Positions 1 to 8,964 of a DNA stretch of 64,000 nt are shown here, piece after piece. The position numbers and the translations under genes are program-made. Each line of letters begins with the position of its first letter. Positions within the stretch are counted from its first letter, which is position 1. The stretch is from Nostoc sp. UHCC 0702 (GTDB lineage Bacteria > Cyanobacteriota > Cyanobacteriia > Cyanobacteriales > Nostocaceae), in contig CP071065.1 of the NCBI GenBank assembly GCA_017164015.1, forward strand, positions 7,965,501-8,029,500, written 5' to 3'. The notes below the pieces were generated by a model, which was not told where the DNA came from, searched no databases, and saw only the letters and a list, made by a program, of their open reading frames with translations.

Positions 1-240
1 CTTGGTAATAGGTAATGGGTAATGGGTAATAGGTAATATCAAGTTCGGCTAATTACTTACGATCTAGTCGGTTTGCTTGGTAATAGGTAATGGGTAATGG
101 GTAATAGGTAATATCAAGTTCGGCTAATTACTTACGATCTAGTCGGTTTGCTTGGTAATAGGTAATGGGTAATGGGTAATAGGTAATACTCAAAACCAAT
201 TACCAATTACCAATTACCAATTACCAATTCCCAATTACCG
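1..240. repeat. 75-bp tandem repeat followed by inverted heptamer arrays
   Basis: A 75-bp unit starts at 1, 76 and 151, giving about 2.6 nearly identical copies. Each unit begins CTTGGTAATAGG and holds a short array of GGTAATG-like heptamers followed by a unique stretch ending in AGTCGGTTTG. The last copy breaks off near 188 and is followed by a complementary array of CAATTAC heptamers (about 197-240), so the two arrays can fold back on each other. The repeat lies just downstream of purD, which reads towards it. It has no spacer-repeat layout and is not a CRISPR. Confidence 0.85.
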
Positions 241-263
241 ACCTCCACAGATATCATAAGTGT

Positions 264-1541
264 TTAAACGGACATGATATAACCAATATCTCTGCGGTAA
301 TATATCCCCTCAAACTGAATCGCTTTGATTCCGGTGTAGGCTTGAGCGATCGCTTGCTCAAAATTATCCCCTATTCCAGTCACATTTAATACTCTCCCCC
401 CATCCGTGACTACTTGTTGTTGCTGGTTCAATTTTGTACCTGCATGGAATACAGTTGCACCTGCTGTTTCTGCCTCCTGAATGCCAGTAATTACCTTGCC
501 TTTTTCGTATTCTCCTGGATAACCACCAGAAGCAGCAACGACGGTGGCAGATGCCCCTTGATGCCAAGCAATGGCAGGTAATTCGCCTAAACGCTGCTGT
601 ACACAAGCTAGAATCAACTCTTCTAGGGGTGTAGCCAACAGTGGTAAAATCACTTGGGTTTCTGGATCGCCAAAGCGACAGTTAAATTCTAAAACCTGAA
701 AATCACCATTGGGTGCAATCATCAACCCGGCGTAAAGTACACCTCGGTAGTCGATACCTTTAGCTCTTAAGGATGCGATCGCTTTTTCTAACACTTCTGT
801 TTGAACACGTGCCATCAACTCTGGTGTAGCAATAGGCGCTGGGGCATAGGCTCCCATCCCTCCAGTATTTTCTCCTGTATCGCCTTCACCAATCCGTTTA
901 TGATCCTGAGCAGGTAGCAAAGGTCGAATTGTTAACCCATCTGTCAACGCTAAAACCGAAACCTCTTGTCCAACCAAACATTCTTCAATAACAACAAAAT
1001 TACCAGCGCTACCAAACTGCCCTTGGAAAATTGTATCAATTGCTATCTCTGCCTGTTGGAGTGTTTCGGCAACTGTTACACCCTTACCAGCGGCTAAGCC
1101 ATCAGCTTTTACAACTATTGGCACTCCTTGTGCTTTCACGTAGGATTTTGCTGCTGGCGCTTCAGTAAATACCGCAGCTTTGGCTGTAGGAATTCCTGCT
1201 TCCTGCATGAGAGCTTTAGCCCAAGCCTTACTCGCTTCAATCTGCGCTCCTGCTCTGGTAGGCCCAAATACCATTAATCCTTGACTTTGGAGGTAGTCTG
1301 TAATTCCCTTGGCTAAGGGCACTTCTGGCCCAACTATCACAAGAGTTATGCCATGTTCTAAAGCATATTGACTTATGCCCTCAAAATTATCTACTGCTAA
1401 GGGCAAATTCTGGCAACGCTCCATGCTTGCTGTACCTCCATTTCCTGGTACACAAACAACTTGCTCAATCTGCTTTGACTGCAACAACTTCCATGCTAGA
1501 GCGTGTTCACGCCCTCCATTCCCTACAACTAAAACTTTCAC
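264..1541 (-). CDS. purD: Phosphoribosylamine-glycine ligase (GARS)
   Basis: This enzyme joins glycine to 5-phosphoribosylamine using ATP, the second step of de novo purine synthesis in the cytoplasm. The 425-residue length is normal for bacterial PurD. The N-terminus carries the GNGGREHAL motif (residues 7-15). An ATP-grasp core follows, with GGMGAYAPAP in the middle and FNCRFGDPETQ, the metal/ATP-binding region, near residue 285. The start is a GTG codon immediately before KVLVVGNGG, where the family normally begins. It is a monocistronic gene reading towards the window edge; the next purine gene, purA, is about 35 kb away, so the pathway is scattered as is usual in cyanobacteria. The function is secure from motifs and full-length similarity to the family. 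Confidence 0.97.
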   Translation of the reverse strand: MKVLVVGNGGREHALAWKLLQSKQIEQVVCVPGNGGTASMERCQNLPLAVDNFEGISQYALEHGITLVIVGPEVPLAKGITDYLQSQGLMVFGPTRAGAQIEASKAWAKALMQEAGIPTAKAAVFTEAPAAKSYVKAQGVPIVVKADGLAAGKGVTVAETLQQAEIAIDTIFQGQFGSAGNFVVIEECLVGQEVSVLALTDGLTIRPLLPAQDHKRIGEGDTGENTGGMGAYAPAPIATPELMARVQTEVLEKAIASLRAKGIDYRGVLYAGLMIAPNGDFQVLEFNCRFGDPETQVILPLLATPLEELILACVQQRLGELPAIAWHQGASATVVAASGGYPGEYEKGKVITGIQEAETAGATVFHAGTKLNQQQQVVTDGGRVLNVTGIGDNFEQAIAQAYTGIKAIQFEGIYYRRDIGYIMSV

Positions 1542-2295
1542 TGATTTCCTCGTGCGTCCCTTGCGAAACGAGAATGCCCTAAGGCTACTCGCGGATCAAT
1601 TTTTCACCAATTCTTATACTTATGCAAGCCCCTTGGTGAGGAAAAGAAGATGTGGAGATGAGGGGGATGAAAAAGAATTTGCTCTTTTGTCTCTCCTGCT
1701 CCCCTGAATAGGCAAATAGCTACAATAGGATAACTTGGTGAAGTACCCGCAGACTCCGAGAGATGCTTTGTCTGGAGCTTCGCGTTTCACTTGTCATGAA
1801 GGGTTCCTGGACTTGAGTAAACTGGGGGACTTACCGTAAAGAGTGTTATAGCCTTTCCTAAGGAAGTGAGGTACACCTTAACCTCACCCCAATAAAGCTG
1901 TGCTTTATCTCCCCTCTCCGAACTCACGGAGAGGGGTCGGGGGTGAGGTTATTAGATGTACTTGGCGCTTACTGGAAAATGCTATAAATCTACCATATCA
2001 TTATATCGTTAAGTTTTATTGCTATCATTTGGCGCTATTTTGAATAGGGAATTTCCACTAATATTTTTTAGTATTTCGCTTAGTTAATTAGTGTATTTAT
2101 GGTTGCCCTGTGTATTTAATCTCAATAAATTTACTATAATTGATCAATGTAGATTAAAGATATTAAGTAAAAATAATTAATTTTCACACATTCAAAGAAT
2201 TAATTTAAAAATCCTGAGCAAGTAATGACGTTTAATCGTTTTAAGTATTAACCTGTGAATATTGAGATTAATAATATATCCATTAAATAGCGGTC
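1542..2295. other. Intergenic region with a dispersed element and AT-rich leader
   Basis: This 754-bp gap separates two divergent genes. I see a short GC-rich fragment at about 1545-1600 that resembles other dispersed repeats in the window, the 140-bp inverted-repeat element listed separately (1847-1986), and a very AT-rich stretch (1987-2295) that probably holds the promoter of the epimerase gene. No convincing coding sequence was found; the only sizeable open frame (1375-1707) is antisense to purD. Confidence 0.6.
1847..1986. mobile_element. 140-bp MITE-like element, copy 1 (TATAGC ends)
   Basis: The element starts TATAGCCTTTCC and ends GGAAAATGCTATA, which are imperfect terminal inverted repeats. 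The inside holds a second nested palindrome: ACCTCACCCC near 1881 pairs with GGGGTGAGGT near 1940, enclosing CCCCTCTCC and GGAGAGGGG. A second copy of exactly the same length is at 43530-43669 in the same orientation. It has no coding capacity. The properties fit a non-autonomous miniature inverted-repeat transposable element; the parent transposase is not in the window. Confidence 0.8.
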
Positions 2296-3246
2296 ATGGC
2301 TAAAATTATCGTTACTGGAGCAGCAGGATTTATTGGTTCTCACCTTGTAGAAGCCTTACTAGAACAAGGTGAAGAAGTAATCGGGATTGATGAATTCAAT
2401 GATTACTACGATCCGATGTTGAAGCACAAGAATATTGCACACTTACGCTCGTCGCCGAATTTTACCTTAATTGAAGCAGATATTCAGTTTTTAGATTGGC
2501 AGACACTACTCAAAGATGTTGATGTTGTTTACCATCAAGCAGCACAAGCAGGGGTAAGAGCAAGTTGGGGTCGAGGTTTCCGTTTTTATACAGAACGCAA
2601 TATCAGCGCTACACAAGTTTTGCTAGAAGCAGCAAAGGATGCTAAAGACCTAAAAAGATTAGTATTTGCCTCAACCTCAAGTGTATACGGTGATGCTGAA
2701 ACTTTGCCCACCCACGAAGGAATTTGCCCGCAACCAGTTTCTCCTTACGGGATTACCAAGTTAGCGGCTGAGCGTTTATGTGGTCTGTATCATAAAAACT
2801 TTGGTGTGCCTTATGTGGCATTGCGGTATTTCACAGTATATGGCCCCAAACAGCGCCCTGATATGGGATTTCATAAATTTTTCAAATCTATTTTGCAAGA
2901 TGAGGCAATTTCTATTTACGGTGATGGACAACAAACGCGGGACTTTACATTTGTTAGCGATGCGATCGCTGCCAACTTAGCTGCTGCTACTGTACCTCAA
3001 GCTGTGGGGGAAATCATCAATATTGGCGGCGGCAGCAGGGTAGTTTTATCAGAAGTCCTAGACACGATGGCAGAAATCACTGGCAAACCAATCAAAAAGA
3101 ACTACATAGAAAAGGCTATGGGAGATGCACGGCATACTGCTGCTGATGTATCTAAAGCGCGGAAAATTCTTGAATATAAACCAAAAGTTTCCCTAACGGA
3201 GGGTTTAACGCAGGAATGGCAGTGGATTAAATCTTTGTATGCCTGA
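2296..3246 (+). CDS. NAD-dependent nucleotide-sugar epimerase (UDP-glucuronate epimerase-like)
   Basis: This is an extended short-chain dehydrogenase/reductase that probably interconverts UDP-sugars for polysaccharide or glycolipid synthesis. The N-terminal Rossmann signature GAAGFIGS lies at residues 8-15. The catalytic region has the TSSVYG serine motif and an SPYGITK sequence giving the Tyr-x-x-x-Lys pair, near residues 150-154. LRYFTVYGPKQRPDM near residue 180 is typical of UDP-glucuronate 4-epimerases. The 316-residue length is full for the family. The ATG start immediately precedes the Rossmann fold, and no strong Shine-Dalgarno is seen. The gene stands alone, with no glycosyltransferases around it, so the exact substrate is unknown. 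Confidence 0.9.
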   Translation: MAKIIVTGAAGFIGSHLVEALLEQGEEVIGIDEFNDYYDPMLKHKNIAHLRSSPNFTLIEADIQFLDWQTLLKDVDVVYHQAAQAGVRASWGRGFRFYTERNISATQVLLEAAKDAKDLKRLVFASTSSVYGDAETLPTHEGICPQPVSPYGITKLAAERLCGLYHKNFGVPYVALRYFTVYGPKQRPDMGFHKFFKSILQDEAISIYGDGQQTRDFTFVSDAIAANLAAATVPQAVGEIINIGGGSRVVLSEVLDTMAEITGKPIKKNYIEKAMGDARHTAADVSKARKILEYKPKVSLTEGLTQEWQWIKSLYA

Positions 3247-3882
3247 TAACATCATCTGCACAGTTTGAAGAGAATCTTGAGCGCAGTTCCTACTAGTAAC
3301 GAAGTTTAGGTGGGGAAGCGGGGAACCAGTATCAGCTGGCGTTTAGGTCAGCTACAATATTGGTGCTAGGTATTGGTATGGCGAAATTATGGGTGACAAA
3401 CATTTTTTCAGAGTGCTTTGAGGCGAAAGTTCCAACCGCATACTGAGAACGCCAGTAACTCCCGGAACGTTACCTACTGGCTACTCCCTAACGCCACTTG
3501 CACTCAACGAGGGAACTTGTGCAACACAGGGCTACCTCCCTATTTTCAAAACAGAAGATAAGACAGTTTGAGCCTCGTTTATCTTTCTTCATATAGTTAT
3601 GTTTATTAGTGCCTTTGCGTTTATACCCAAAGTCACTTGTTGCTAAATATTAAAAATAATTGAAATCTTACCCAACTGATACCATTTCTTTGTCAAGCTG
3701 CAATATATTCACCCACTAAGTAGCACCGTTCCACGTCACTTCTCTAAGCGCTATTAACCCGTGCAGGAGAGTGACTTGCCTTGTTAAAAACGAGGCAGGT
3801 TAATTTCTGAAAGTTTTGAAAAATACTAAGTTTTTTGTTGCAAAAATACCACACTAGCAAGTGATATAAAAGTCACAACATA
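3247..3882. other. 636-bp intergenic region with possible structured RNA
   Basis: No plausible reading frame was found. From about 3390 to 3580 the sequence is less AT-rich than its surroundings and has several possible short stems: GCCAGT with ACTGGC around 3450-3482, an inner GTAAC/GTTAC pair, and a GTTC/GAAC pair. I could not match it to RNase P RNA, tmRNA, SRP RNA or a riboswitch core from memory. It may be a non-coding RNA or a decayed region. The last 300 bases are AT-rich and probably contain the promoter of the following gene. Confidence 0.3.
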
Positions 3883-5628
3883 ATGATGATATTACCAGTT
3901 ACTACCTTAGCATTGCTGTCTACTTTGACACTCGCTCCCGTTCCTGAGACAACGGAGCCATCTTTATCTTCTACTGCTGCTGTGGCAAATATTTTACCAG
4001 CCGATACAGCAGTAGTGGGGTTGGTTAATACAAAAGGAGAAACCTGGGCAAGCTTAAATCGCTTTCAACTGTTTAAAACAGCTTTTGCAGCAGCATCACA
4101 ATTTTTACCAACCACCTTCACGTTTGACTATGCAAAAGATATTGAGTCTTGGTTGGGAGATCAAGTGGCGTTTGCATTCATGCCAAAAGTTGGATCTACT
4201 ACTGCCACCATAGATTCTAGTTTTCTGTTGGTGGCTCCGGTAAAGGATAACACACGTTTGCAGCCGTTTTTGGAAAAACTCAAAACAGACACGCCACGGG
4301 TAACGGTGCGGCAATACAAGGGAATTACGATATTGGAATGGAAGGAGCTTGAAGTAGCTCCACCCAAAAACACACTACCCTCTTCGGTGCGAAAACTCAA
4401 GTCTTCTTCTGGGCCGGAGTTGACGAAGCCCAATTCCTTAACGAGGAAACGTAGTCTTGCGATCGCCACTTTCCCAGGATATGTTGTTACGGGCATCACT
4501 GCTCAACCTATTGAACAGTTAATTGATGCTTTAGAGGCAAATAGCACTTTAGCACAGAATCCCCAATTTCAGCAGACATTTCAACAGTCCCAATCTGATC
4601 AAGTGCTGTTTACAATTTACGAAAACTTAGCTACCTTTGTTCCCTTAATCAACGACATCTCTAAAGATCCAAGTTTGTCTGTTCCCGTCTTTGGTGCTGG
4701 CAAAATCGATCTCGAAGAATTAAAAGAATACGCCAGTGTAGATGGCTTTGTGAGCGTACAACCAGAAGGACTGCGCTTGCAAATCAATGCCCACCGTCCA
4801 ATATTAAAATCTAAACAAGATAAAGTTAATACAAAGAAAGCCGAAACTATATTAGATCGGATGCCTGGTGCCACCTACTCTGCTTTTACTGGTCGCGATC
4901 TCAACTTCCAATGGCAACAGCTAGCTAAAGGATTCAGTAGCGAACCTCAACTCAAAGATTATCTAGAAAAGTTCCGTGCTTTTTTCCGTAGTAGTACAGG
5001 ACTAGATTTCGACAAGGACATCTTAGGTTGGATGGATGGCGACTACGGCTTTTTCTTTTTTCCCACAAAGGGGGGTTTATTTAGATTGGCAAGCCCCGAC
5101 TTTAATTTAGGGATGGGCTTGGCTGTGCAAACAAGTAACCGAACCGCAGCAGATACAACTCTTAACAAGTTAAATGAATTTGTCCAATCTTTCATGCTGG
5201 GGGCAGTGGTAGTTAACACTCATAACATTAAAGGTCAACCTGTGACTAGTTGGGATCTAGGAGGTAATTCATCCCAGAGCTTGCTTGCCTATAGTTGGGT
5301 AGATGAGAATACCGTCATTGTGGCAACTGGATTTGGGGCAATTGCAGATTTAGTGCCTCAGCCTTATATTTTGTTACCTACGACTTATAATTTCAAGAAT
5401 GCGACTAATTCTTTACCATATCCCAACCACGGATATTTTTATGTAAATATGGGGTCTTTCTTATCATGGGTTTACGGTTTTATGCCGTCGGTATTTAATA
5501 ACCAAGACTTCCAATCTTTCAAACAGATTTTGGGATCAGTTTACAGTATTAGTGCCACGACTTCTACAACGACAGAGCGAGAACAATTCGATATTTTGCT
5601 TGTTTTGGCTCCCGTTAGAAGCAAATAA
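3883..5628 (+). CDS. DUF3352 domain-containing protein, probably exported
   Basis: This is a 581-residue protein of the cyanobacterial DUF3352 family, whose biochemical role is unknown. The N-terminus is hydrophobic (MMILPVTTLALLSTLTLAP) and looks like a signal peptide or membrane anchor. It is followed by a recurring pattern of a substrate-binding-like fold: LPADTAVVGLVNTKGETW near residue 40 and the similar MPGATYSAFTGRDLNFQW near residue 327, which suggests an internal duplication. DIESWLGDQVAFAF (near 88) and DILGWMDGDYGFFF (near 380) are the corresponding downstream halves. Two adjacent ATG codons at 3883 and 3886 are equivalent starts. The gene is monocistronic, and its stop is followed at once by a GGGGGCAG tandem array. 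The call rests on the overall pattern. Confidence 0.8.
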   Translation: MMILPVTTLALLSTLTLAPVPETTEPSLSSTAAVANILPADTAVVGLVNTKGETWASLNRFQLFKTAFAAASQFLPTTFTFDYAKDIESWLGDQVAFAFMPKVGSTTATIDSSFLLVAPVKDNTRLQPFLEKLKTDTPRVTVRQYKGITILEWKELEVAPPKNTLPSSVRKLKSSSGPELTKPNSLTRKRSLAIATFPGYVVTGITAQPIEQLIDALEANSTLAQNPQFQQTFQQSQSDQVLFTIYENLATFVPLINDISKDPSLSVPVFGAGKIDLEELKEYASVDGFVSVQPEGLRLQINAHRPILKSKQDKVNTKKAETILDRMPGATYSAFTGRDLNFQWQQLAKGFSSEPQLKDYLEKFRAFFRSSTGLDFDKDILGWMDGDYGFFFFPTKGGLFRLASPDFNLGMGLAVQTSNRTAADTTLNKLNEFVQSFMLGAVVVNTHNIKGQPVTSWDLGGNSSQSLLAYSWVDENTVIVATGFGAIADLVPQPYILLPTTYNFKNATNSLPYPNHGYFYVNMGSFLSWVYGFMPSVFNNQDFQSFKQILGSVYSISATTSTTTEREQFDILLVLAPVRSK

Positions 5629-5633
5629 GCAGG

Positions 5634-6092
5634 GGGGCAGGGGGGCAGAGGGGCAGGGGGGCAGGGGGGCAGGGGGCAGGGGGGCAGGGGGGCAGGGGGG
5701 CAGGGGTAAGAAAATTTGTATCAGTAATTGAGTGAAATGGTACAAAGAATTATGGGGTTGCTGATTGATGGGATGAATTTTGTTTCGCACAAAGGCAAGG
5801 CAGCGCGGTCTTGGGGGTTTCCACGCCACTTCCTTCAAGTCGGCAGAGCCGCCCAACGGAGTGGCTCCCCATGAGCGACTGCCGCGCAAAGGCTTCTTTG
5901 CGCGAAAAATACGCCTTTATCCTTGATCAAAAATCTCAATTCATCCCGCATTTATGCAACGCCAGAATTATTTTCCTTGTCTCCTCATCTCCCCTGCTCC
6001 CCTGCTCCCCTGCTCCCCTGCTCCCCATCTCCCCTGCTCCCCTGCTCCCCTGCTCCCCATCCCCCCTGCTCCCCTGCTCCCCACCCCCCCAC
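5634..6092. repeat. Inverted pair of G-rich and C-rich octamer arrays around a small element
   Basis: An array of GGGGGCAG-like octamers (about 5634-5706) directly follows the DUF3352 gene. Its near-complement, an array of TGCTCCCC octamers (about 5984-6092), lies next to the 3' end of the phosphatase gene on the other strand. The two are in opposite orientation, so transcripts could form a long G/C-rich foldback. Open frames predicted here only translate the arrays and are rejected. Confidence 0.85.
5770..5947. mobile_element. 178-bp MITE-like element (GGGATGAATT ends)
   Basis: The segment starts GGGATGAATT and ends AATTCATCCC, a perfect 10-bp terminal inverted repeat. The inside is GC-richer than the surroundings and contains small hairpins, such as GCGCAAAG-G-CTTTGCGC near 5883-5901. 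There is no coding capacity. It sits between the two inverted octamer arrays. It is probably a small non-autonomous mobile element; only one copy is in the window, so this is inferred from structure. Confidence 0.6.
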
Positions 6093-6093
6093 C

Positions 6094-8397
6094 TTACTTC
6101 CACAAAGACTCGTTATGCACAAGCTTGCTCTCAAAGCGGCTATAAACAATTTGGGTAGGATACCAAGAAGAAAACCAGTATAAATCTTGAATAACTTTGT
6201 AAGAAGCGTTGGCTGTTAACTCAAACTGCACTAAGGCTAAATTATTAAATCCAACGACTTCTCGCCCATCTTGAAACCGGGGAGATTTCCAAAACATCAG
6301 ACGCTGTAACCATCGCCATTTGTAATTTTTGGCTTTTTCTTGGGGAGTCAACAGCCAGGGCAAATTAGCTCCAAACTCAGGCAGATGAGTGCTTTGTCGA
6401 GGAATCCACTCTAGGGCACAAACCCAGTCGGGTTTGATTCGCGGCTGTGGCTGGCGGCGCAATAGCTTCGCTTTTTGTTCTATCATATTCGGTGGATGAG
6501 ACCAGCCGATCCAACGTCGCACTTTTTCGGGTAAAAGCCAGTCTTTCAGCCGTGTATGCAAAATGCGAGTAATAGTCTCTTCGTTCTTCAATGCACTGGC
6601 GGTTAACTGGACTAAGACAGATTTCGCTTGAGAATCTGAATCAGTGGTTAAATAAGACATGCGAACAACAGAACTATAGTGAATATCTCCAGACAAAACC
6701 ACAACTTGCTGGCGTTGGTCAAAGAGAATAGTTAAAAATTCTGCCAATGCTTCTAAATTAATGTTCCAAGCATCCCCAACATCTGTAGAAAACACTTGAT
6801 CCCGTTCCAGCTGCCAATGGTGAATCCAATCAATTATTTGCAATCCAAATAGATTGGTAGGTGCAATTAGCAATGTGGTTTGCATCCCAGATGCTTGTTG
6901 TAAAGGTAGCAAGACTTGACGGTCAAAGGCTTGTGGACATAGGAGCATAGGAGGTGCAGTTGTTTTTTTGTCAACCGGGTAGCCTCGCCATGTACGTGTA
7001 TCTAAAACAATCACTTCATGGCAATGACTTTGTACCGTATAGTGCCAGGTAAGTGCTTCTGGGTCTCGCTTGAGGATAAATACGGAGCCATCTTTGACAA
7101 ACTCAGGTAAACCAGTATGTGGGTTAGTGGGTGGCATTCCTAGATAACGAGCGATCGCATCATCAGCAGCTGCATCCGTTCCTTGGGAAGCAGACCAGTC
7201 TTGAGCCGCTGCCAATAATTTTTCTCCAGATTCACCAACTTCAAATTGATTAGGTGTATTACCCCATGCCTGAAAAACTGCGTAAGCTAACAAAGCATTT
7301 TGCACAGTTCGTTGCCCCAAGGGTCGCCCCAGTACCCGTAGACACCATGCTTGATTGAGGTTCCAGTCATCGCTAACATCATGGTCATCAAAGATGTTAT
7401 ATACGGGAATATTTGCCAGCGCCCGGCGCACTTTCCAGAGGGTGCGGATAAATTGCTGCATTGTGCGAACTTGCCGATCCCATTGCCGACTCAGTTTACC
7501 ACTACTCACCATTTCCCGTCCCTTGGGGAAAGTGTCAGGCCAGCACATCGGCGACCAAGCTAATAAGTAAGATGCGTAATACTCGCCAAGGCTGAGGAGG
7601 TGACTGGCAACTTTGGCATGTTTATGGTCTAATCCTGCGGTGAAGCCGGCTTGGTGAGTCACTACCTCAGCCCGATGTCCGGGAAGTAACTGCTTGGGTT
7701 TGTAATAGGCAACATCTGTGGCTTGCTTTTGAACCATTGGTAGTTGCTCTTCCCAACCTAGCAGCGCGTCACCAAGCATAGTAGACACCCACAACAACGG
7801 TTCAGCAACATCATCTCCATAAATTTGGTCGCCAGTCAGGAAAAGTTGATGGGGGCGCAGGCGGGGCTGATTTGCAGTTTCTTCAATCAGACAATCTAAG
7901 ATGGGTAGTGCATCAAACCCATGTCCATGAGGTTTGCGACAGGAACCATGCACAATCCGTAAATCTTCCAGACGCAAGGGTGGGAGAACAAATGTTGGTT
8001 TTTGATGTGCAAAATAGCTGATGTTAACAGTAGGAAAGCGGTTGGAGAGCAAGGCTTGTTGCAAAGTTTGCTGAGTCTGAGAAGTCTGGTTAGTGAATTG
8101 CAGGTCGTAAGCGTAGATGCGATCGCTACTCAAACATTGCCTCTCTGTAAATCGAGCTGTGACTGCCACAATATGCAGCGATTTTCCCAAAGCAACAGTA
8201 GAGCGACTTCCCTCCAGTAAAGAAGCTCCTAAAACCGTACCCTCATTTGTAGTGTCATAAACCTTGAGTTCTACTTGACAAGGCAATTTCAGGGCTACCC
8301 AAACCGTAACCGATTCCGGTTCTATATGTTTTAAAATTGGCCCCGCTAAAATTAGCGGCATGTCCTGTAAAAACTCATCCCCAGATTGATAGTTCAT
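6094..8397 (-). CDS. PhoD-like phosphatase / alkaline phosphatase D family protein
   Basis: This large metallophosphatase-like protein is probably a phosphoesterase using Ca/Fe-type metal binding as in PhoD. An N-terminal fibronectin-like strand region (LILAGPILKHIEPESVTVWVAL) precedes the catalytic part. Metal-ligand-like motifs include HGSCRKPHG, LTGDQIYGDDVAEPL, NIFDDHDVSDDWNLN and VLSGDIHYSSVVRM, in the order seen in PhoD-type enzymes. The longest frame begins with TTG at 8424. ATG at 8397 (MNYQSGDEF) is more likely, and ATG at 8361 (MPLILAGP) is another possibility. No signal peptide is obvious, so it may be cytoplasmic, unlike secreted PhoD. The 3' end runs up to the octamer array. Phosphate-starvation regulation is likely for the family but no Pho box was identified. 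Confidence 0.88.
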   Translation of the reverse strand: MNYQSGDEFLQDMPLILAGPILKHIEPESVTVWVALKLPCQVELKVYDTTNEGTVLGASLLEGSRSTVALGKSLHIVAVTARFTERQCLSSDRIYAYDLQFTNQTSQTQQTLQQALLSNRFPTVNISYFAHQKPTFVLPPLRLEDLRIVHGSCRKPHGHGFDALPILDCLIEETANQPRLRPHQLFLTGDQIYGDDVAEPLLWVSTMLGDALLGWEEQLPMVQKQATDVAYYKPKQLLPGHRAEVVTHQAGFTAGLDHKHAKVASHLLSLGEYYASYLLAWSPMCWPDTFPKGREMVSSGKLSRQWDRQVRTMQQFIRTLWKVRRALANIPVYNIFDDHDVSDDWNLNQAWCLRVLGRPLGQRTVQNALLAYAVFQAWGNTPNQFEVGESGEKLLAAAQDWSASQGTDAAADDAIARYLGMPPTNPHTGLPEFVKDGSVFILKRDPEALTWHYTVQSHCHEVIVLDTRTWRGYPVDKKTTAPPMLLCPQAFDRQVLLPLQQASGMQTTLLIAPTNLFGLQIIDWIHHWQLERDQVFSTDVGDAWNINLEALAEFLTILFDQRQQVVVLSGDIHYSSVVRMSYLTTDSDSQAKSVLVQLTASALKNEETITRILHTRLKDWLLPEKVRRWIGWSHPPNMIEQKAKLLRRQPQPRIKPDWVCALEWIPRQSTHLPEFGANLPWLLTPQEKAKNYKWRWLQRLMFWKSPRFQDGREVVGFNNLALVQFELTANASYKVIQDLYWFSSWYPTQIVYSRFESKLVHNESLWK

Positions 8398-8453
8398 TGC
8401 AAACTGGCACAAACTGTTTAACAAATAGCAGTATTATCGCAAATCCCTATCCA

Positions 8454-8668
8454 TCATTGAGCGATCGCAAAAGTTTTCGGTCTACTGACTGTTGATTCTC
8501 CTACCATTAACATGTCCGTGATCGCATCCGGATTGATATTCTTCATTTGCTAAAAGTAGAATTTGCGCTCGCAGAGAAAACACGAGCAGAATTTTTACTT
8601 TTTTTAGTTAAATCCAATAGTTGACAATGTTCTTTTTGAGTTAGGTTAACAGGATATTTAGCTGACAT
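8454..8668 (-). pseudogene. Remnant of IS630-type transposase, N-terminal part, frameshifted
   Basis: Reading leftwards from ATG at 8668 gives MSAKYPVNLTQKEHCQLLDL and then TKKSKNSAR, the usual N-terminal helix-turn-helix start of cyanobacterial IS630-family transposases. The frame then shifts: AQILLLANEEYQ continues in another frame and DMLMVGESTVSR, the recognition helix region, in a third. All pieces are in the expected order for the family but broken by at least two indels, and the catalytic DDE domain is missing. No inverted-repeat ends were found. The remnant marks past transposition next to the small peptide gene and shows that this spacer is decaying accessory DNA. Confidence 0.65.
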
Positions 8669-8780
8669 ACTTTGAAAAAGGTTTTTATACTATTACCTCA
8701 TTTACAGCTAAACCTGCCCAAATAAATTTGGTGGACTAATAGTAAGTGTCTATTTATTTACGAAAACACTTATTCGGTTA

Positions 8781-8814
8781 AGTGGGAAAAGTGGGAAAAG
8801 TGGGAAAAGTGGGA
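8781..8814. repeat. Short 9-bp tandem array (GTGGGAAAA)
   Basis: Nearly four head-to-tail copies of GTGGGAAAA lie about 150 bp upstream of the small peptide gene. The purpose is unknown; it could tune promoter spacing or be a slippage product. Confidence 0.8.
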
Positions 8815-8964
8815 TATTTTGTAGTAACCCTTGATTTTATTGTTGATAAGTTGTAATTTAATATCTAGTACATAGCAACCGTGAAGATTTAAGGTAATTG
8901 CACATTTTATTAAAGTCTTTAAGGTGCATAACTATACTCAATACAAGTAAAAAATAGAGGACTC

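Noticed and set aside
1..240. 75-bp repeats as a CRISPR array
   Set aside because: The whole 75-bp unit is repeated including its internal sequence, so there are no variable spacers.
5811..6183. Three overlapping proline-rich small proteins
   Set aside because: All are translations of the C-rich octamer array in different frames.
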